Below, in pieces: positions 1-13,000 of a stretch of DNA of 64,000 nt; positions within the stretch are counted from its first letter, which is position 1, and each line of letters begins with the position of its first letter. The stretch covers positions 1,922,001 to 1,986,000 of the forward strand of contig OZ017753.1 in the NCBI GenBank assembly GCA_963969365.1. Reading direction: 5' to 3'. Under the pieces are notes generated by a model that saw only the letters and a program-made list of their open reading frames with translations, was not told where the DNA came from and did not search any database. A program made the translations under genes and the position numbers. The stretch is from Asterochloris sp. CNOR1 (taxonomy: Eukaryota > Chlorophyta > Trebouxiophyceae > Trebouxiales > Trebouxiaceae).

Positions 1-3000
1 TATAGATATTGCTCTTCCACAGTGCCATCCTCTCATGGCAACATTGACTTCCTGCTCAGGCCTCTGCTGGCTGCACCAAGCAGCGTTATGAAAAGATCTC
101 GCTCCCTGTCATCCCTGCCTGAAAGTTTTGGCTACAAGCGTCGCAAGCCATCTGCAGCAAGCAGCCGATTTGCACCTGTGTCTGGACCCTCTCGCAAGAG
201 AGCCAGTCAATACGCTGCTCCTGCCATTGCTGGGGGTGACGCAAATGCATCTCAGACATCAGACCACAGCAGGAAGTCTGGCCGCCTCTCAGATCGCCCC
301 TACCTCAACTGGAAGGAGGTCTTTGTACAAGATCACCAGCAGCAACAGCAGCAGCGGGAGGCTGCTGCAGGCCAAGGCACCGCGCCAAATGCAGGCGTTG
401 CTCTCCCTGCTGCTGGCAACAATCAGAAGGCACAGACCAGTCGCCCTCCACTCAACAAAATAGATGCCAGACAGCTCGTTCCCGAAGCTGGCAGGGCCCT
501 GGCTTCAGAGCTGGACGCTGCCCACGACCACTTTCAAGGGAACCTACAGGATAGGCTCGCTTTCAGGACGTGAGACCTGTGCAGCGCCAAGCTGTTGCCT
601 GCCACTAGACAGCCGTGAGAAATGCATGACAGCCTTTTAGAGGGCAGCACCATGGCGTGCACCAGGGCAACCTGACCCACAAACCTAAGTTGGGACCCAG
701 CCTGAAATGGTCTGCCTGCTGGACACTTGCAGAGCTGTACACTTGCCACCCTGAGTAATCCTGGCACGGATGCAGCCAGGACCTGCTGCTGCACATTGGC
801 CTGACAGTTGCTGCTGCTACAAGCTACAGGCCAGGCCAGAGCACTGCAGTCACGATGCCCTCACAGTGCACAGTCCATTGCTGTGATGGTACAGGTTTGA
901 TGCGGCCAAGCGCATGCGGCCGGCAGACCTGCTGCACAGGCAGATCAGGGTGTACTGGGATGGGGATGATGGCTGGTACCTGGGCAGCGTGCACTCCTAC
1001 TCGCCCCTGACAGGCACCTACCATGTGAGGCGGAATTGAGAGATATTCGCTGCATAAAAACCTGCTTCCTCATGTTGACAAGTACGGCTGTCTGCTGCTG
1101 AGGGCAATGTTTGACATTATGTGGGCAGTGTGCACTACAGCCGCCCCTGACATTTCCTGAGCCTTTCTGGTTGGAGGCTTCTGCCGTCTTGGTATATGCT
1201 TGGCCCAGGCGCACAGCCACTGTGTGTGAGTGGCTCACTGCATCAGCTGGGCCTGGAAACGGGTTTGGCTGCTTCGATTCTGTTTGGGGGGCTGGTGGGT
1301 GGGGCAGAAGCTCTCATGTGCACGCATTGGTCACTCCTGCTGTGCTGCATGGCCTGCTCAGAAAGTTGTCACCCTGCAATTGCAGGTGAAGTATGCTGAC
1401 GGCACAGACGACCCAGAGATGTACCTGGCAGCTGAGCGCCTGCGCCTGCTGATGCACGCTGGGGAGTCCTTTGTGGGCCCCAGCAGCAGAGACCTGCTGG
1501 CAGTGGCCGACCAGTTACGGGCTGGTGCTGCCTCCAGGGCAGCCGCTGCTGCAGAGCTGAAGGACAGGGAGGAGCAGCAAGGTGGGAACGCAGCAGAGTG
1601 AAGCATGCCTGTGCGCAGAGCTTTGTCAACCAGACTGTGCATCCATACCGAGGCCCCGGCAAAGCAGCGGCCATGTATGGAGTTGGGGTTTCAGCAGAGG
1701 GTAGCACATGTGCTGCCCAGCAGATCAGGGTGGGACTGCTGAGTTCACTGGCTCGGCAGGGCCAAGAGATTGGGCTGGCTCCTCAGCAGTAAGGCACCTG
1801 CAGGTGGCAGCGATGCACAGCTCTCAAATCTATAAATTTCTGTGCTGACCGTCCACTGGTACAGCTTGACCATTCAGCACACCCAGTTTGGTGTCAAGGG
1901 CCATCAGCACTTGCACGGGTGGCTTTACAGTGACGCAACTTGCTCAGCCTGTGCATGCACATGCCTTCTTTAAGGTTGAACACTTCCCATCTTGCAGATG
2001 GGGAGGCTGAGGCTGCCAAGCTGTCCAGAAGGGCTGTGGAGCTTGAGGGGCATGCTCAGGGGCTGGCTGCGGCCGAGCAGCAGCCTGCCAGTGCGAGTGC
2101 GGCAGCTGCACCAGCAGCCCAGCTCAGATCTGGCACGGCTGAGATCGCAGCTCCAGGGTTCAGTGGCATCTCAAAGGGTCAGCTGAAGAGCGGGCACAGG
2201 AGCAGTGGTGTCACAACAGCCAGGTCCGCTGCTGCCCGGCATGGGCAGGTGGTGTGGGCCCTGGTCAAGGGCTGGCCTCTGTGGCCTGCAGTTGTCCTGA
2301 CAGAGGAGCAGATGGAGGATGTGCTGATCCCAGCAGCCAGGGGCAGACTGGACAAAGGTGATTGCTATTGCACCAAATGTCATTGTCAGTTATCACATCT
2401 GTTTCACCATCTGCCCTATCAGTCTCTCTGCTGTTCAATCTTGGCGTGATGATCCGGCGCTTTGATTGCAACAGGGCTTGGTCTGAGGTTCAGCACAGTG
2501 ACAGGTGCAGTTCTGCGAACAGACTGAGGCCCATGATGGATCATGCCCAGCCCGGCACACTGTTGCCCTGTTACTCCTGTGCTGAAGTCAGACACAAAGC
2601 ATTTGGCAGTGCCATGACCTTGTTTTGCACCTTGATGCTGCTTGCCTGCATCAGTGCCAGGGCACCAGTGTGGGAAGGTGCTGTGACATTCTTTAGCACT
2701 TAGCTGCTGTCCTGCTGGCATGCTGCAGCGCTGTGCAAAAGCTTGGGGCCGCCTGTGATTTGTTTGCATCACATAAAGCCTTGGACCAGCGTGGCTAGCC
2801 CATTGCACCACGGCTTGCTACCTCCCTGCTGCAGTGCCGGGGCAGAAGCCTGGGGCAGTGCCTGTGACCTTCTTTGGCACCTATGAGCTGGCCTGGCTGC
2901 CAGCTTCCAGCGTGAAGGGCTTCAGGGAGGGTCTGGCCAGCAGGGCCCACCTGAACAGTCGCAAGGCTGTTGCAGCATTCAGGAAGGGTTTGAGCGAGGT

Positions 3001-6000
3001 CATGGACTATTTCAAGGTGGGCGCATGGTCAACCTGGCAGCAATGGTCTGAAGCTTGAGCTGATGGTCTTGCGCCTCTAGCAGCGCTCTGCACGTGAGGT
3101 GCACTCAGGAGCATGGCAAGCCACACTGTACCAGCCAGGCTGCTCTCAAGGGGCACAGCTCCTGAGGCCATGTGCCGGCATGCTGCGCCGTCTGCCATCA
3201 GCAAGTGCACCTTCGACTGATGCTCTCAACAGAACTCAGCAGCGCTCGGTATGCAAAGTGCAGTCATGAGCACAGCATCCCACTCACAGACGCCGTCAGC
3301 AGGTGTGTGGATGTGCCCAGACAGGCTGAGCGCCCTGTGTCATGGTGACCAGAGCACCAGGACAGCCCCATGGCCAAGGATTCTGACCCCCTTTGTCTTG
3401 TCCATCAGGATGGGGAGCTTCCTGTGGAGATGATGCCCCAGCACCATGACGACCCCTTTGCAGATGATGATGGGGAGGGGAATGAGTCAGATGGCGAGCC
3501 AGAAGCTGGGCCAGACAGCAGCTCTGTAGCCCAGCCCTCTGGGCAGCCTCCCATGAAGGTCAAGCTGCCCCTTAAGCTAGGCAGCAACCTGACTGGTGCG
3601 ACCTGTATGTTGCTGGCATGCTTGGCTGCCCTTGCTGCCTGAGGCAGTCAGCCTCCGCAGGCGCAGTGCTTTCCACTTCAACTTGAGGCCTTGTGCCTGC
3701 TTTAATGGTTCAGAGCTGTCTGTGCCCAGCTGGTGGCACTTGACTTCCACTTGGTGGGCTGACACATTTGTCATGCATCTGTGCAGTGCTATCGCTCGGC
3801 CGCATTGACTTCCTGCACCCTGCTTATCATACGGCCAAGAACTTATGGCCTGTCGGGTTTAAGTCTGAGCGTGTGGCAGCAACCCCAGCGTCGAAGGGGG
3901 CTGCAGAGCCTCACCTTTGCGAAATCCTCGCGAATCCCAACGGCATGGGGCCGCTGTTCAGGCAAGCCTCTCCTTCTGCACTGCTTGGGCAGCACTCAGC
4001 AGCATGCATCCGGGTGCATGGACTGGCTGCTGCAGATCACACCCCTGTTCCACTCAACTGCAGAGGCTGGCTCAGCACAAGTGGGGCATCTTGACCTGGC
4101 CGTTGTAACGTTACGCAGGGCGGGCAGTCGGCCTGTTGCTGCAGGGTCACTCCAAGGGGTGGCCAGCCAGTGGAAGCAGAGACTGCCTCCAAGGCCTGGG
4201 CAGCTCTGTATGCTGGCAGCAGCAAGGAGAGCGCACGAGCTCTGGGCTTCTCGGGTGCCAAGCAGTTTGGCCTGGCGCATCCCCGGGTCAAGAAGCTGCT
4301 GCACAAGCTCCCAGGCGCTGCCAGATGTGAGGCATATGCGGACTGGGAGGGGGAGACCCCCAGCATTCCCCCACTGGTAAGAAGTGTCTCTGAAAGCTTG
4401 TCTATAATTTTAGAAACCTCACAACAGACTGGGCCACTCCATCTGCACCGCTTGGGAGCCTGCCAACAGTGGCTAGCAGACTGAAAGCCCCAGCACACCA
4501 GCCTGCTGCATGCGGCAATGGGCTCCTGCACCCTGTCCCAGGCAGCCTTGCTTGTCTGTGTCAACGTCAGGCTCGCTGTGTGCAAGCAGCAGCTGGCCGC
4601 GAGGGGCTGCAGTGATGTTCTTGGGCCATGTCATGAGACCTGTGCATGACTGCATGTTCAATCTTGAGAACCTGCTTTCTGCTGGAAATGAATGGTTTCG
4701 GAGCCCTGCAGGGGTGGATGATGCCTCAGCTGACTTGCGTGCTGTGTCTGCAGTCCGCAGAGGAGCAATGCACCCGTGCAGCAGCCACTGCAGCTATGCA
4801 GAGGCTGCCTGAGGATGTGAGCTCCATCGAGATGCTGCAGCCAGCTGGGGTGTGCCATGTGTGCCAGACAGAGGACTACACAGATGACAACCCTCTGCTG
4901 CAGGTAGGTCAGGCTGCAGGTTCCTGTTGGGCCCCGCAAAGGGCTGTGCCCATGGCAGTCTGCGTGCAGCCTGAAGCACTCCTGCAACACCTTGACTGAT
5001 CAGCTGTGTTCAGATATGCCCGAAGGCAGGCGCCCTGCTGTGTGACAAATGCTTTGAGATGACATGCCCCTTGTCTGTGTTGGTTCCCCACTACCATGTG
5101 AGGTGCTGCCAAGTCCACCTCATGCTGTTCTGGGTCTGTTCTGCCAGCTATGTTGTGACGGCTCCCTTGCTGCTGCCCTGACTTTGCTTGGCAGCTGCCA
5201 CAACAAAGTAATGTCGTGCTGTGATGGCTGCAGTGTGATGGCTGCCGTTGTCTGGTGCACCTGGAATGCTATGGTGTTGAGGAGCTGCCCCAGGGGCAGT
5301 CCTGGCTGTGCGAGGTCTGCAAGCTAGGTGAGCCGCTGTTTCTGTGTGCAGCGATGCACACATGCACATGTTTATTGGCAGAAAGGCACACAGTGCTGGG
5401 TGAGATGCCTGCCTCATTGTGAAAAAGGGGGCATCCTGCATGGACCAGCCAGGTGTGCAGCCCTGTCTGCATGCATGCTGCACCTGCAGTTGCAACTGTC
5501 TGTTGTCAGTCAGGTGAATCAGCAGCGTACTGCAGGCACAACTCAGCAGAGGCTTGCTGCTGCCTTTGGCTCCTCCTCCTCCTCCTCCTCGCCGTCTTGC
5601 TTTTGACCCCATTCCAAGAGTTGCAATGCATCAGCATATGGCCACCATTGCTGCTTAGCACCACGCCGTGAGCAATGGCAACAGTGCTCTCACAAGGTGG
5701 GCACATGAGCAGCCTGGTCACCCACCATGCAGGTGCGCACTATTTTCCAGTGCTTGTGTTGCAGACCTACAGGTGTGTGCCAGCCTCTGGCCTGCATGCT
5801 GTAACCTGTGTGTGACCCTGTCATGTGCCCACCTCATCTAAGCGCTGGTAGAGAAGCTGTTCCGGAATCTGTTCTGACTCTGAATTTGTTGTGGAAAACC
5901 GCGCCTGATTCTTGCATTTCACATTATGTTTACAGGTCTGCGCCAGCCCCCAGCTTGCGCGCTGTGCCCCGTGGTGGGACCACCCATGCGCCCCACCTCC

Positions 6001-9000
6001 TGTGGGCGCTGGTGCCACATCATCTGCGCCCAATGGCTGGAGGAGACCGTCATTGTGAAAGGAATGGTGTATGGCCTGGAAAATATCAACAAGGTGCCCT
6101 TGCACGAGGCGCTGTGGACTTCGCATATCACGCTGCAGCATGCCAGCGGCTGGGATGTTGACGGCAACTGCTGTGTGTGTGTGACCAGCTGCTGAACATC
6201 ATGAGCAGTCTCCCTTTGTGAGATAGCAAATCAGGTCTCAGTCCAGCACTGGCTTCTTGCCTTGACAGAAGCTGCTCCACCCACCCGTGCAGGCTAAGTA
6301 CCAGCTCAAGTGCTGCCTGTGCCACCAGCAGCATGGCGCCTGCATCCAATGTGCGGGCAGCAGTAAATGCTTCCAGTCCTTCCACCGGACCTGTGCCCAG
6401 AGAGCTGGGCTAGCCACCACGCTGCACGAACCTGGCTCTGACTATGAGACCTCAGAGCCCGAGTCGGACAGGGAGGGACGGCAGGCTGCTGCCCAGGGGC
6501 CTGCTGTACGCAGGAGAGCCCAGCAGAGCAGATCTGGGGCAGAGACAGGGGCAGCACGCGGAGGCATGCCAGCTGCGACAGCAGCTCGGCCAGCTGCAGG
6601 TGATGAGCAGCCACGGGATGCAACTTTGCAGGCCGCCCATGAGGCCGCTGGCAGGCATGCGGGCCAGGAGCAGGGGCGGGAGCCAGACTGCAGCAGCGCT
6701 AATGAGATTGTCCATTCTGGCAACCAGGAGCCACAGGCAGCAGCTGTGCAGGCAGCCCAGGGGAAGCCTGAGCACGCGAGGCGCAGCAGCAGGCCTGGCA
6801 AGGGCAACCTGACTGCGGCAGCAGCAGCAGCGGCTGCTGTCGAGGGGAGCGGCTCCCCAGCCGCTACCTCTGCAGCAGGCCAGCAGCTGCAGGCTGCAGG
6901 TGCCTCAGGTACAGGCAGCTCTGCAGGGGTGGCCTCAAAGGCAGGCCGGGCGGAGTCAGGCAGGCATGTCCGCCGCAGCTCTGCATCTGAGGGCAGGGCA
7001 GACGCTCCAGGCAGGATGAGCAGTGCTGTGCTCTCTGAGTTGCTGAACGCAGAGGCGGCCGCCCAAGATGCAGCTGCCGACCTGAGGGCCCATGCAGCTG
7101 CACGGCAGGAGAAGCGGCTGCAGCGCAAGCGCCAGAGGAAGCCTTTTGAGGAAGGCACATACATTGGGCACGGCTGTAGGTGTGTGGTGTTTGTCGGTCT
7201 TGCCAGGAGGCTGGACCTGTCTTTGTGCACAGGGGGCTGCTCTATGAGGACTGGAGCTGAGCTTGTAGGTGGTCCCCGCTTTGGTGCACTGCCAGCTCAG
7301 CGGAATGCACAGCAGCTTGAGACGCACTTGATAACATATGTAACAGCTGGAAAAGTTGCAGATTGCATGCTTACAAGGTGACACGCCCGCATGCATGCTC
7401 CAATACTCTTCAACTCAGTGAGCCGCATCGGCGCTCTCAGTGGCGGCCAGCAGCGTTCTGCATTTTGCAGAGGAGGTGCAACTGCAGCCTGCAGCCTGCA
7501 CGCTCACAGCATGCCTTCAAATCTTTGAGCAATCTCTTGTTTGAAAAAAAAACAAATTATTGCTTTGCACTAGCAACAAGATGCTTAGAATGGTTTGCTG
7601 GCCTCTCCCTGTCCCCACCAAACAGCTTGTGCCCTGCTGCTGTGCAGGATGATGTGCTTCTGCCCCAAGCACACGCCTGCAGGGGCAGCAACCAGGCAGC
7701 AGCAGGTGTGGCGCACTGCCGCCGCAGCCGCAGCCAGCACGGGCAGCAATGTGCACCAGGCAGCTGCAGCAGCAAGCGCTCGGCCCCAGGCAGCAGGCGA
7801 CACCTGTGCCGCTGCCAGGGCGGCTGCAAACATTTTTTCTGTGGGGCAGGGTGCGCTCTCTCAGCAGCTAGGCCCAGCAGCTGCCCAGAAGGGCTGTGCA
7901 AGGGAGACCCCCTACAACCACGCCCTCAGGAGGGGTCAGCGGGAGCCAGATGCCATCGCTGCAGCGCTGGCCAAGCGGCGTTTTGTGCAGGTGCTGAACG
8001 ACTGCCTCCTGCATATCTGGAGTGCGATGCATGCCTTCAAAGCTGTCCAGGTGGACCACAGATTCAGGTGGCAGCTTGAGTGGGTTGCAGTCAGAGCCCT
8101 CTGCATGCCTGTGGAGGTTCCATGCAGGGCGGGGAGGGCTCTCCGGGGTCCTGGGTTGTTACACAGAGAAGGCATGCACTCAGGGGTTCATCTCACGTGT
8201 TGGTGGCAGCCAGCCTCGTTCATCCATGCTTCACTCCACGATTGCTGCCGCAGGCCACGCCTTACATTGTTGCGGCACTGGGACGGGGTGGAGCCAGGTG
8301 CCAGCCGCAGTCGTGGTGCCATGGGAGTGCCCCAGAGCTGCTGCGCAGCACTGCCGCCAGGCTCAAGGGTGGCCCCAGGCACCAAATGCTCACCCAGACA
8401 GAGCGCTTTCTGCAGGTCAGCTCTGGTTGCATTGACGAAGCTCCAAGGCTGTGATGGCTGCAGGGCACATGTATGTTGGGAGGCTGTGCCACCAGCACCC
8501 CTGCACCCAGACAATACTTTCTGAACACGTCAGCTGGCAAAGCGCTGGCAGCCGGCTGCCAATAAGCTGCGCCAACGCGGCAAGCTTGCTGGGGAAGCAT
8601 CCATTCTAGTGGGCATGTGCCGCCTACTGAAGCAATTTGGTCACCCTGTCACAGCAGTCGTCAGGGCAGATGGAGCAGGTGCCACAGCAGCCGTCTGCTT
8701 GCCAGCTTCCAGACCAGCCTCAGGTCTGTCCATTTGCTGACTGCAGATGCAGCAGACTGTCCGTGAGAGGCTGACTTCTGGCAAGAGCGCCATCCATGGG
8801 TGGGGAGCTTTTGCCAAGAGGCCTCACTGCAAAGGTAGCCACCAGTCAGCAGCCTGATGTGTTGCCATCAGCACTGCAGTCCACACACCAAAAAGTCACA
8901 CAACTGTCCTGCTGTGCAACGCCTCAGCCTGATATAGAGCATCTGCCATCCGGCAGCGGCAGAGATGCAGCCCCGTTGCTCAGAGGGCTGTGCTGCAGAG

Positions 9001-9716
9001 GTCTGCATGCCTGACTGGAGGCTGAATATGATATGCCTCAGCAGTGCTGCTGCTTGCACATGACAGAAGACCTGATGCACGACTGGGCATAGAGTTGTTG
9101 TTCATCGCAGACTTGCTAATGCACCCGGAAACCCTGAGGGAAGGAGGGTGTGTTGCCGCTGCCGTGTGCAACAGCATACCGCCTACTGCTCTGCTCACTC
9201 CTAATTTTCTGCTGTGCTGTAGAGGACTTCATGATTGAATATGTGGGTGCCGTTGTGCGCCACAGCATCGCAGACCTGCGCGAGAGGACCCTGTACAACG
9301 GCATGGTTGGGGCTGGCACTTACGTGTTCAGCCTGGACGAGCTCTGCGTGGTGGACGCCACCCGCCAGGGCAATATGGCGCACCTCTTGAACCACAGCTG
9401 CGGCTCAAACTGCTACAGCAAGCACGTAATGGTCTGGGATGAGTCCACCTCCCAGCAGCGCCCACATGTCGTGATCTGTGCTAAGCAGGACATTGCTGAT
9501 GGGGAGGAGCTCACGTATGACTACAGATTCTCTGGTGACGACAAGCTGCCCTGCAACTGCGGTGCCACAGAGTGCAGGGGTTTTGTCAATAAAGAGCAGG
9601 ACGTGAACTCCCTCCTTGCTAGGCTAGAGCTGGCCCCACTCTCAAAACTGAAGCCGCTCATATGCGGCATTGTCAGCAGTGCTGCACTTCCATCATCAAA
9701 TAACAAAATTGCATGA
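1..9716 (+). CDS. ATX: ATX1/2-like (trithorax/SET1-type) histone H3K4 methyltransferase, 5' end outside window
   Basis: A nuclear chromatin enzyme of the family that methylates histone H3 Lys4. About 18 exons are readable. In order: a basic Ser/Gln-rich N-part (23-569, opening after an AG acceptor, so earlier exons lie upstream); a Tudor-like segment (about 895-1023 and 1387-1580, IRVYWDGDDGWYLGSV); PWWP (about 2000-2357, GQVVWALVKGWPLWPAVV, continuing 2835-3016); FYRN (3787-3961, GRIDFLHPAYHTAKNLWPVG); FYRC (4145-4375); a PHD finger (4752-5329, CHVCQTEDY then CDGCRCLVHLECYG); an extended PHD (5938-7660); the plant ATX linker (near 7910-7990); SET (about 8747-8834 and 9223-9600) with NHSCGSNC and EELTYDY; and post-SET CNCGATEC. 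PWWP-FYR-PHD-ePHD-SET is the ATX1/2 order; ATX3-5 lack FYR. The stop is TGA at 9714-9716. The intron after the FYRN exon has a GC donor. Confidence 0.9.
2605..2912 (+). repeat. Degenerate tandem copies of the second PWWP exon's 5' edge
   Basis: The exon starting near 2835 carries a block read as gtgaccttctttggcac at 2864. Similar blocks lie upstream in the same intron at about 2614, 2683 and 2755, spacings 69, 72 and 109 bp. Two of them keep a CAG acceptor directly before a TGCC or CGCT start like that of the real exon (near 2654 and 2728). The copies are diverged and contain stops, so they look like decayed duplicates and not alternative exons. Confidence 0.65.
5222..5249 (+). repeat. Short direct repeat across the PHD exon acceptor
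   Basis: The motif TGTGATGGCTGC occurs twice in a row, once ending the intron (as part of the ..GGCTGCAG acceptor) and once opening the PHD exon that encodes CDGC. The duplication spans the 3' splice site exactly. Confidence 0.7.
5572..5591 (+). repeat. (TCC)n microsatellite in an ATX intron
   Basis: About six perfect TCC units sit in the intron between the PHD exon and the extended-PHD exon. It is a simple repeat with no coding role. Confidence 0.9.
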
Positions 9717-10090
9717 TAATGCAGAGCACACACTTGAATAATTGAGCATATCTCATAGCGAAATGGAAGTCACTAATGCCCTTGCAGCTTGCTGGCTGCA
9801 TAGCACCTGTTACATGGCGGCCGCTGGCCGGTCAAAGAAGGGCCACTGCAGCAGCATCACAACTTAAGGGCCGACACAGCTATGTGTGTATGCAGAGCAG
9901 CTAAGGCAGCAGGCCAGACCTGAAGGGCTTCTGCAGCTTGGAGCCCCTGATTATTGCCCCAGCGCCAAGACTTAAAAACAATCCAAGTCCTGGAAGCATA
10001 CAGAGGTGTCATTGCTCAGCAAACAGGCGCTGTGCCTGCAGTCTCATGACAGCTGCCAGGCAGAGTGACCGTGACTGCAGCACAGGCCCT
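9717..10090. other. Convergent intergenic region, ATX-like / kinase-like
   Basis: This stretch holds the 3' ends of two convergent genes. It is AT-richer just after 9716. A TTACA at about 9807 could be the minus-strand TGTAA polyadenylation signal used by green algae, but it lies about 285 bp past the stop of the minus gene. No ORF is supported here. Confidence 0.5.
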
Positions 10091-13000
10091 TCACGCGTAC
10101 TTCCTCATCCAGTGGCAGCAGCCATCGCGCCGCTCGTAACAGCCTCCTCTGCGCCTCTCCTGCTCAATGTCGTCTGGATGCGCAGCCCAGGCTTTCACCC
10201 GCACACCTGCAATCAGGTAGACACACTGTCTGCAGTGCCTACCTGCAGCTTGTGCCTGACAGAGTCGCCAGAAGGCTGACTGGTGATCAAGCACCAAGTC
10301 TGGAAGGACCCAGCTCAGCAGCGTCCTCATGTAGCACCTTGCATTTGTGAGGTGGACACAGCAACCCTGCAGGGAGAAAGAGGTTCATCTCTGGGGCATA
10401 GCTGCACACAGCCTTGCATGCTCAACATGCATAGGAGGGCCACGACTGCTCAACGTCACGCCATAGGATGCTTGGCAGTGTCCCTTGACCTACCTGTGAC
10501 ATGGTAGATGAGCCCTAGAAGCTGCTCCACTTTGTGCGCGTCCTCAAGAGGCCACACCCTGCCATCCAGCAGGAGGGCCAGCGACATGCAGAGAAAGAAG
10601 ACGTCCGAGCAACGGTGCCACCTGCAAGCACACACTCGCTCAGCCTGCCTTTCACCCAGCAGGCCTGATAATTGCAGCAGGGTGAATGCAGCGCTCTGCC
10701 GGTGTCAGCACAACAAGCATGCAGCAGCATGCATGGGGGCTCACCACTTGCGGTACAGGATCTCCCAGAAGGGAGGGCCAGGCATCTCCAGCCCTGCCAG
10801 CAAAGCCTGCGAGGGTGACCTGCAGCAAGTTGACCGAGCATGTCAAGGAGAAGCAGCTGTTTTTGGGCCATGTCAAGCCTGCTTTCAGGGGTCATGCAAG
10901 ACTGGGGCACAGCTGCTGCTGCACAGAGCAGCTGTGGGTTGCACAGAGGCAGCTGTCTGGTGCAGCCTGCAGGCCACAGGCACCACCTGTGGCAGGCGAT
11001 CTGCGCCACAGCCAGAGACAGCACAGCTGCACAGCAGCAACAGCAAGCCAGATGCAGGGCAGCAGCGATGCGCTTTGTGCAGCTTCATGGACAGCAAGAG
11101 CAACCTCGTGCAGCGGCAGCGGTCCTGTGCAGCAGCATGGTTGTCACATGCTGACCTTGAGCTGGCGCCCTGCATGCGGATGATGGACGAGAGGCCTGCA
11201 TGGCCAATGGCTGCGTGGCCGTCTGCAAGCCGACACAAAAGATGTCTCATCTGAAAGTGTCACTGGGGACTCAACAGAAGATGTCTCATTTGAGAAGTGT
11301 CACTGGGGACTCAGGAGGAGCCAAGCAGGGGGCACAGGCCACACGCACACTGCTTCAGACAAGCACACTGCATCATGGCAACTAGGCGGGCATTGGAGGA
11401 CCCCATGCCCTGTTTGCTACAGGCTGCTGCACTGCATTCAGGAGGCGGCAGGAGACTTGCACTGCCGCCTAGCAAGACACCCACTTCAGAGACCTTGCTC
11501 TTATGAGACAATGGATGGTGGGGGAAATGCTTACAGTCGATGATTTTGAAGACCCGCCTGCGCACGTGCCTGCCCTGCCGCAGGAGGCCGCTGGGGGTGA
11601 CTGGCAGGTGCAGCACAGCACCAGGAGCAGCGCCGGAATGCTGCGACCCCATGTCAGGCCCTGGAGCCTCAGCCTGGGCAGAGGGGTGCTCAAAAGGGCT
11701 CTGGGGGGGGCTGGTCTGGCTGGGCCCCGGCAGTCTGCCCTCTGGCAGCTCTGGGAACAGCGTAGCCTTGGCAGCAGGGGCGCTCCTGGCCTCAGCCTGC
11801 GAGCTGTGGCTGTCAGGCCTGCTCTGCTTGCTGCCTGCAGACACTTCAGAGTTGCTAGGGAGCGGGCGGCCAGAGGGCTGCGCCTGCTGTTCGGCAGGCT
11901 GCAGGCTGAGGCGGGCAGGTGTGCGAGCAGCCTGCTGCCGCCCCTGCTCCAGGTCATGGCGGACGGGGCTGTCAGCTCGGGGAGGCTCTTGGCTGCCGCT
12001 GGCCTCTACCTGGGCCTCTACCTGGGCCTCTGGGCGGTACGCAAACCCGCTGAAGGAGTACCTTCAGACAGGCACCCCTGCACAGTCAGCATGGGCCTCT
12101 GCTGGTGGTTTGCACCAGGTGTGCTGGCTGCAGATGAGTAGGCTCAGGCAGGCACCCCTGCACAGTCACCAGTGGGCCTCTGCTTGCAGCTCAACAGCCT
12201 CTGCTTGCTGCATGGCAGCAATGATGCACGTGGAAGGCCAGCACGTTGCACAGACACGCACAGACTGCCACACACAGAGCACCACCAAGGCAGTCCACCT
12301 GGGCATGCGCTGTGCCTTGCCAGCACTCAGGTAGCGTGATGCACAATGTGACAGGCATTGCCACCCATAACACAGGGTGGCAGCTCACCTGGGCCTTACG
12401 ATGCCCTCATCATCCTTGCCAGCGCGGGGCGGAGGCCGTCCCTCGATCACAGTGTGCTCCATTATGTTTGATGTCCGGAGGTCCCAGTGCCTGAAGCCTG
12501 CACCATCCAGCAAACGTCAGTGGTCCAACTGCAACCCCTCTGCTGTGCAGTTGAACTCGTGCTGCATGAATTCTTGCATGGCAGGGCATCAGCTGCGCGC
12601 TGGTGTGCTAGCAGAGCACACCCCGTACAAGCATCCTGTGTTAGCGGCAATCTGCCCTAACATCTGTCGACCTGGGCAGCCAGTGGCATGGCAGCGCACA
12701 GCGCTGGCACAGAAGCCTCCTTGGCATGCGGCATGCTGCTTCAAGCATGCATGCCAGACAGCCAGGTGCATCCTGCTGCCAGATCCTGCAGTAGCTGTGG
12801 ACAAGCAGCCTGCCAGCCTGTGACCCACCCAGGTTCCGCTGCGCCTGGTCAAGCGCTGTCAGCACCTGCCAGGCCATGTCCTGGACATAGCTGATGTCCC
12901 CAAAGTGCCTGTCTGCCATGCGCTGGTCAGACGTGATGCCATTCAGCTTTTCCAGTATCTGCCCTGCAGGGAGCACCCGGGACAATGAGTACGCCTGGGA

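Noticed and set aside
6442-7230. 262-codon open frame on the minus strand
   Set aside because: It is the antisense shadow of the Ala/Gln-rich ATX exon; GC-rich low-complexity coding DNA keeps the opposite strand open.
11503-12334. Overlapping plus-strand open frames of 212 and 264 codons
   Set aside because: They lie opposite a kinase-like exon and an intronic tandem repeat and contain no recognisable domain.
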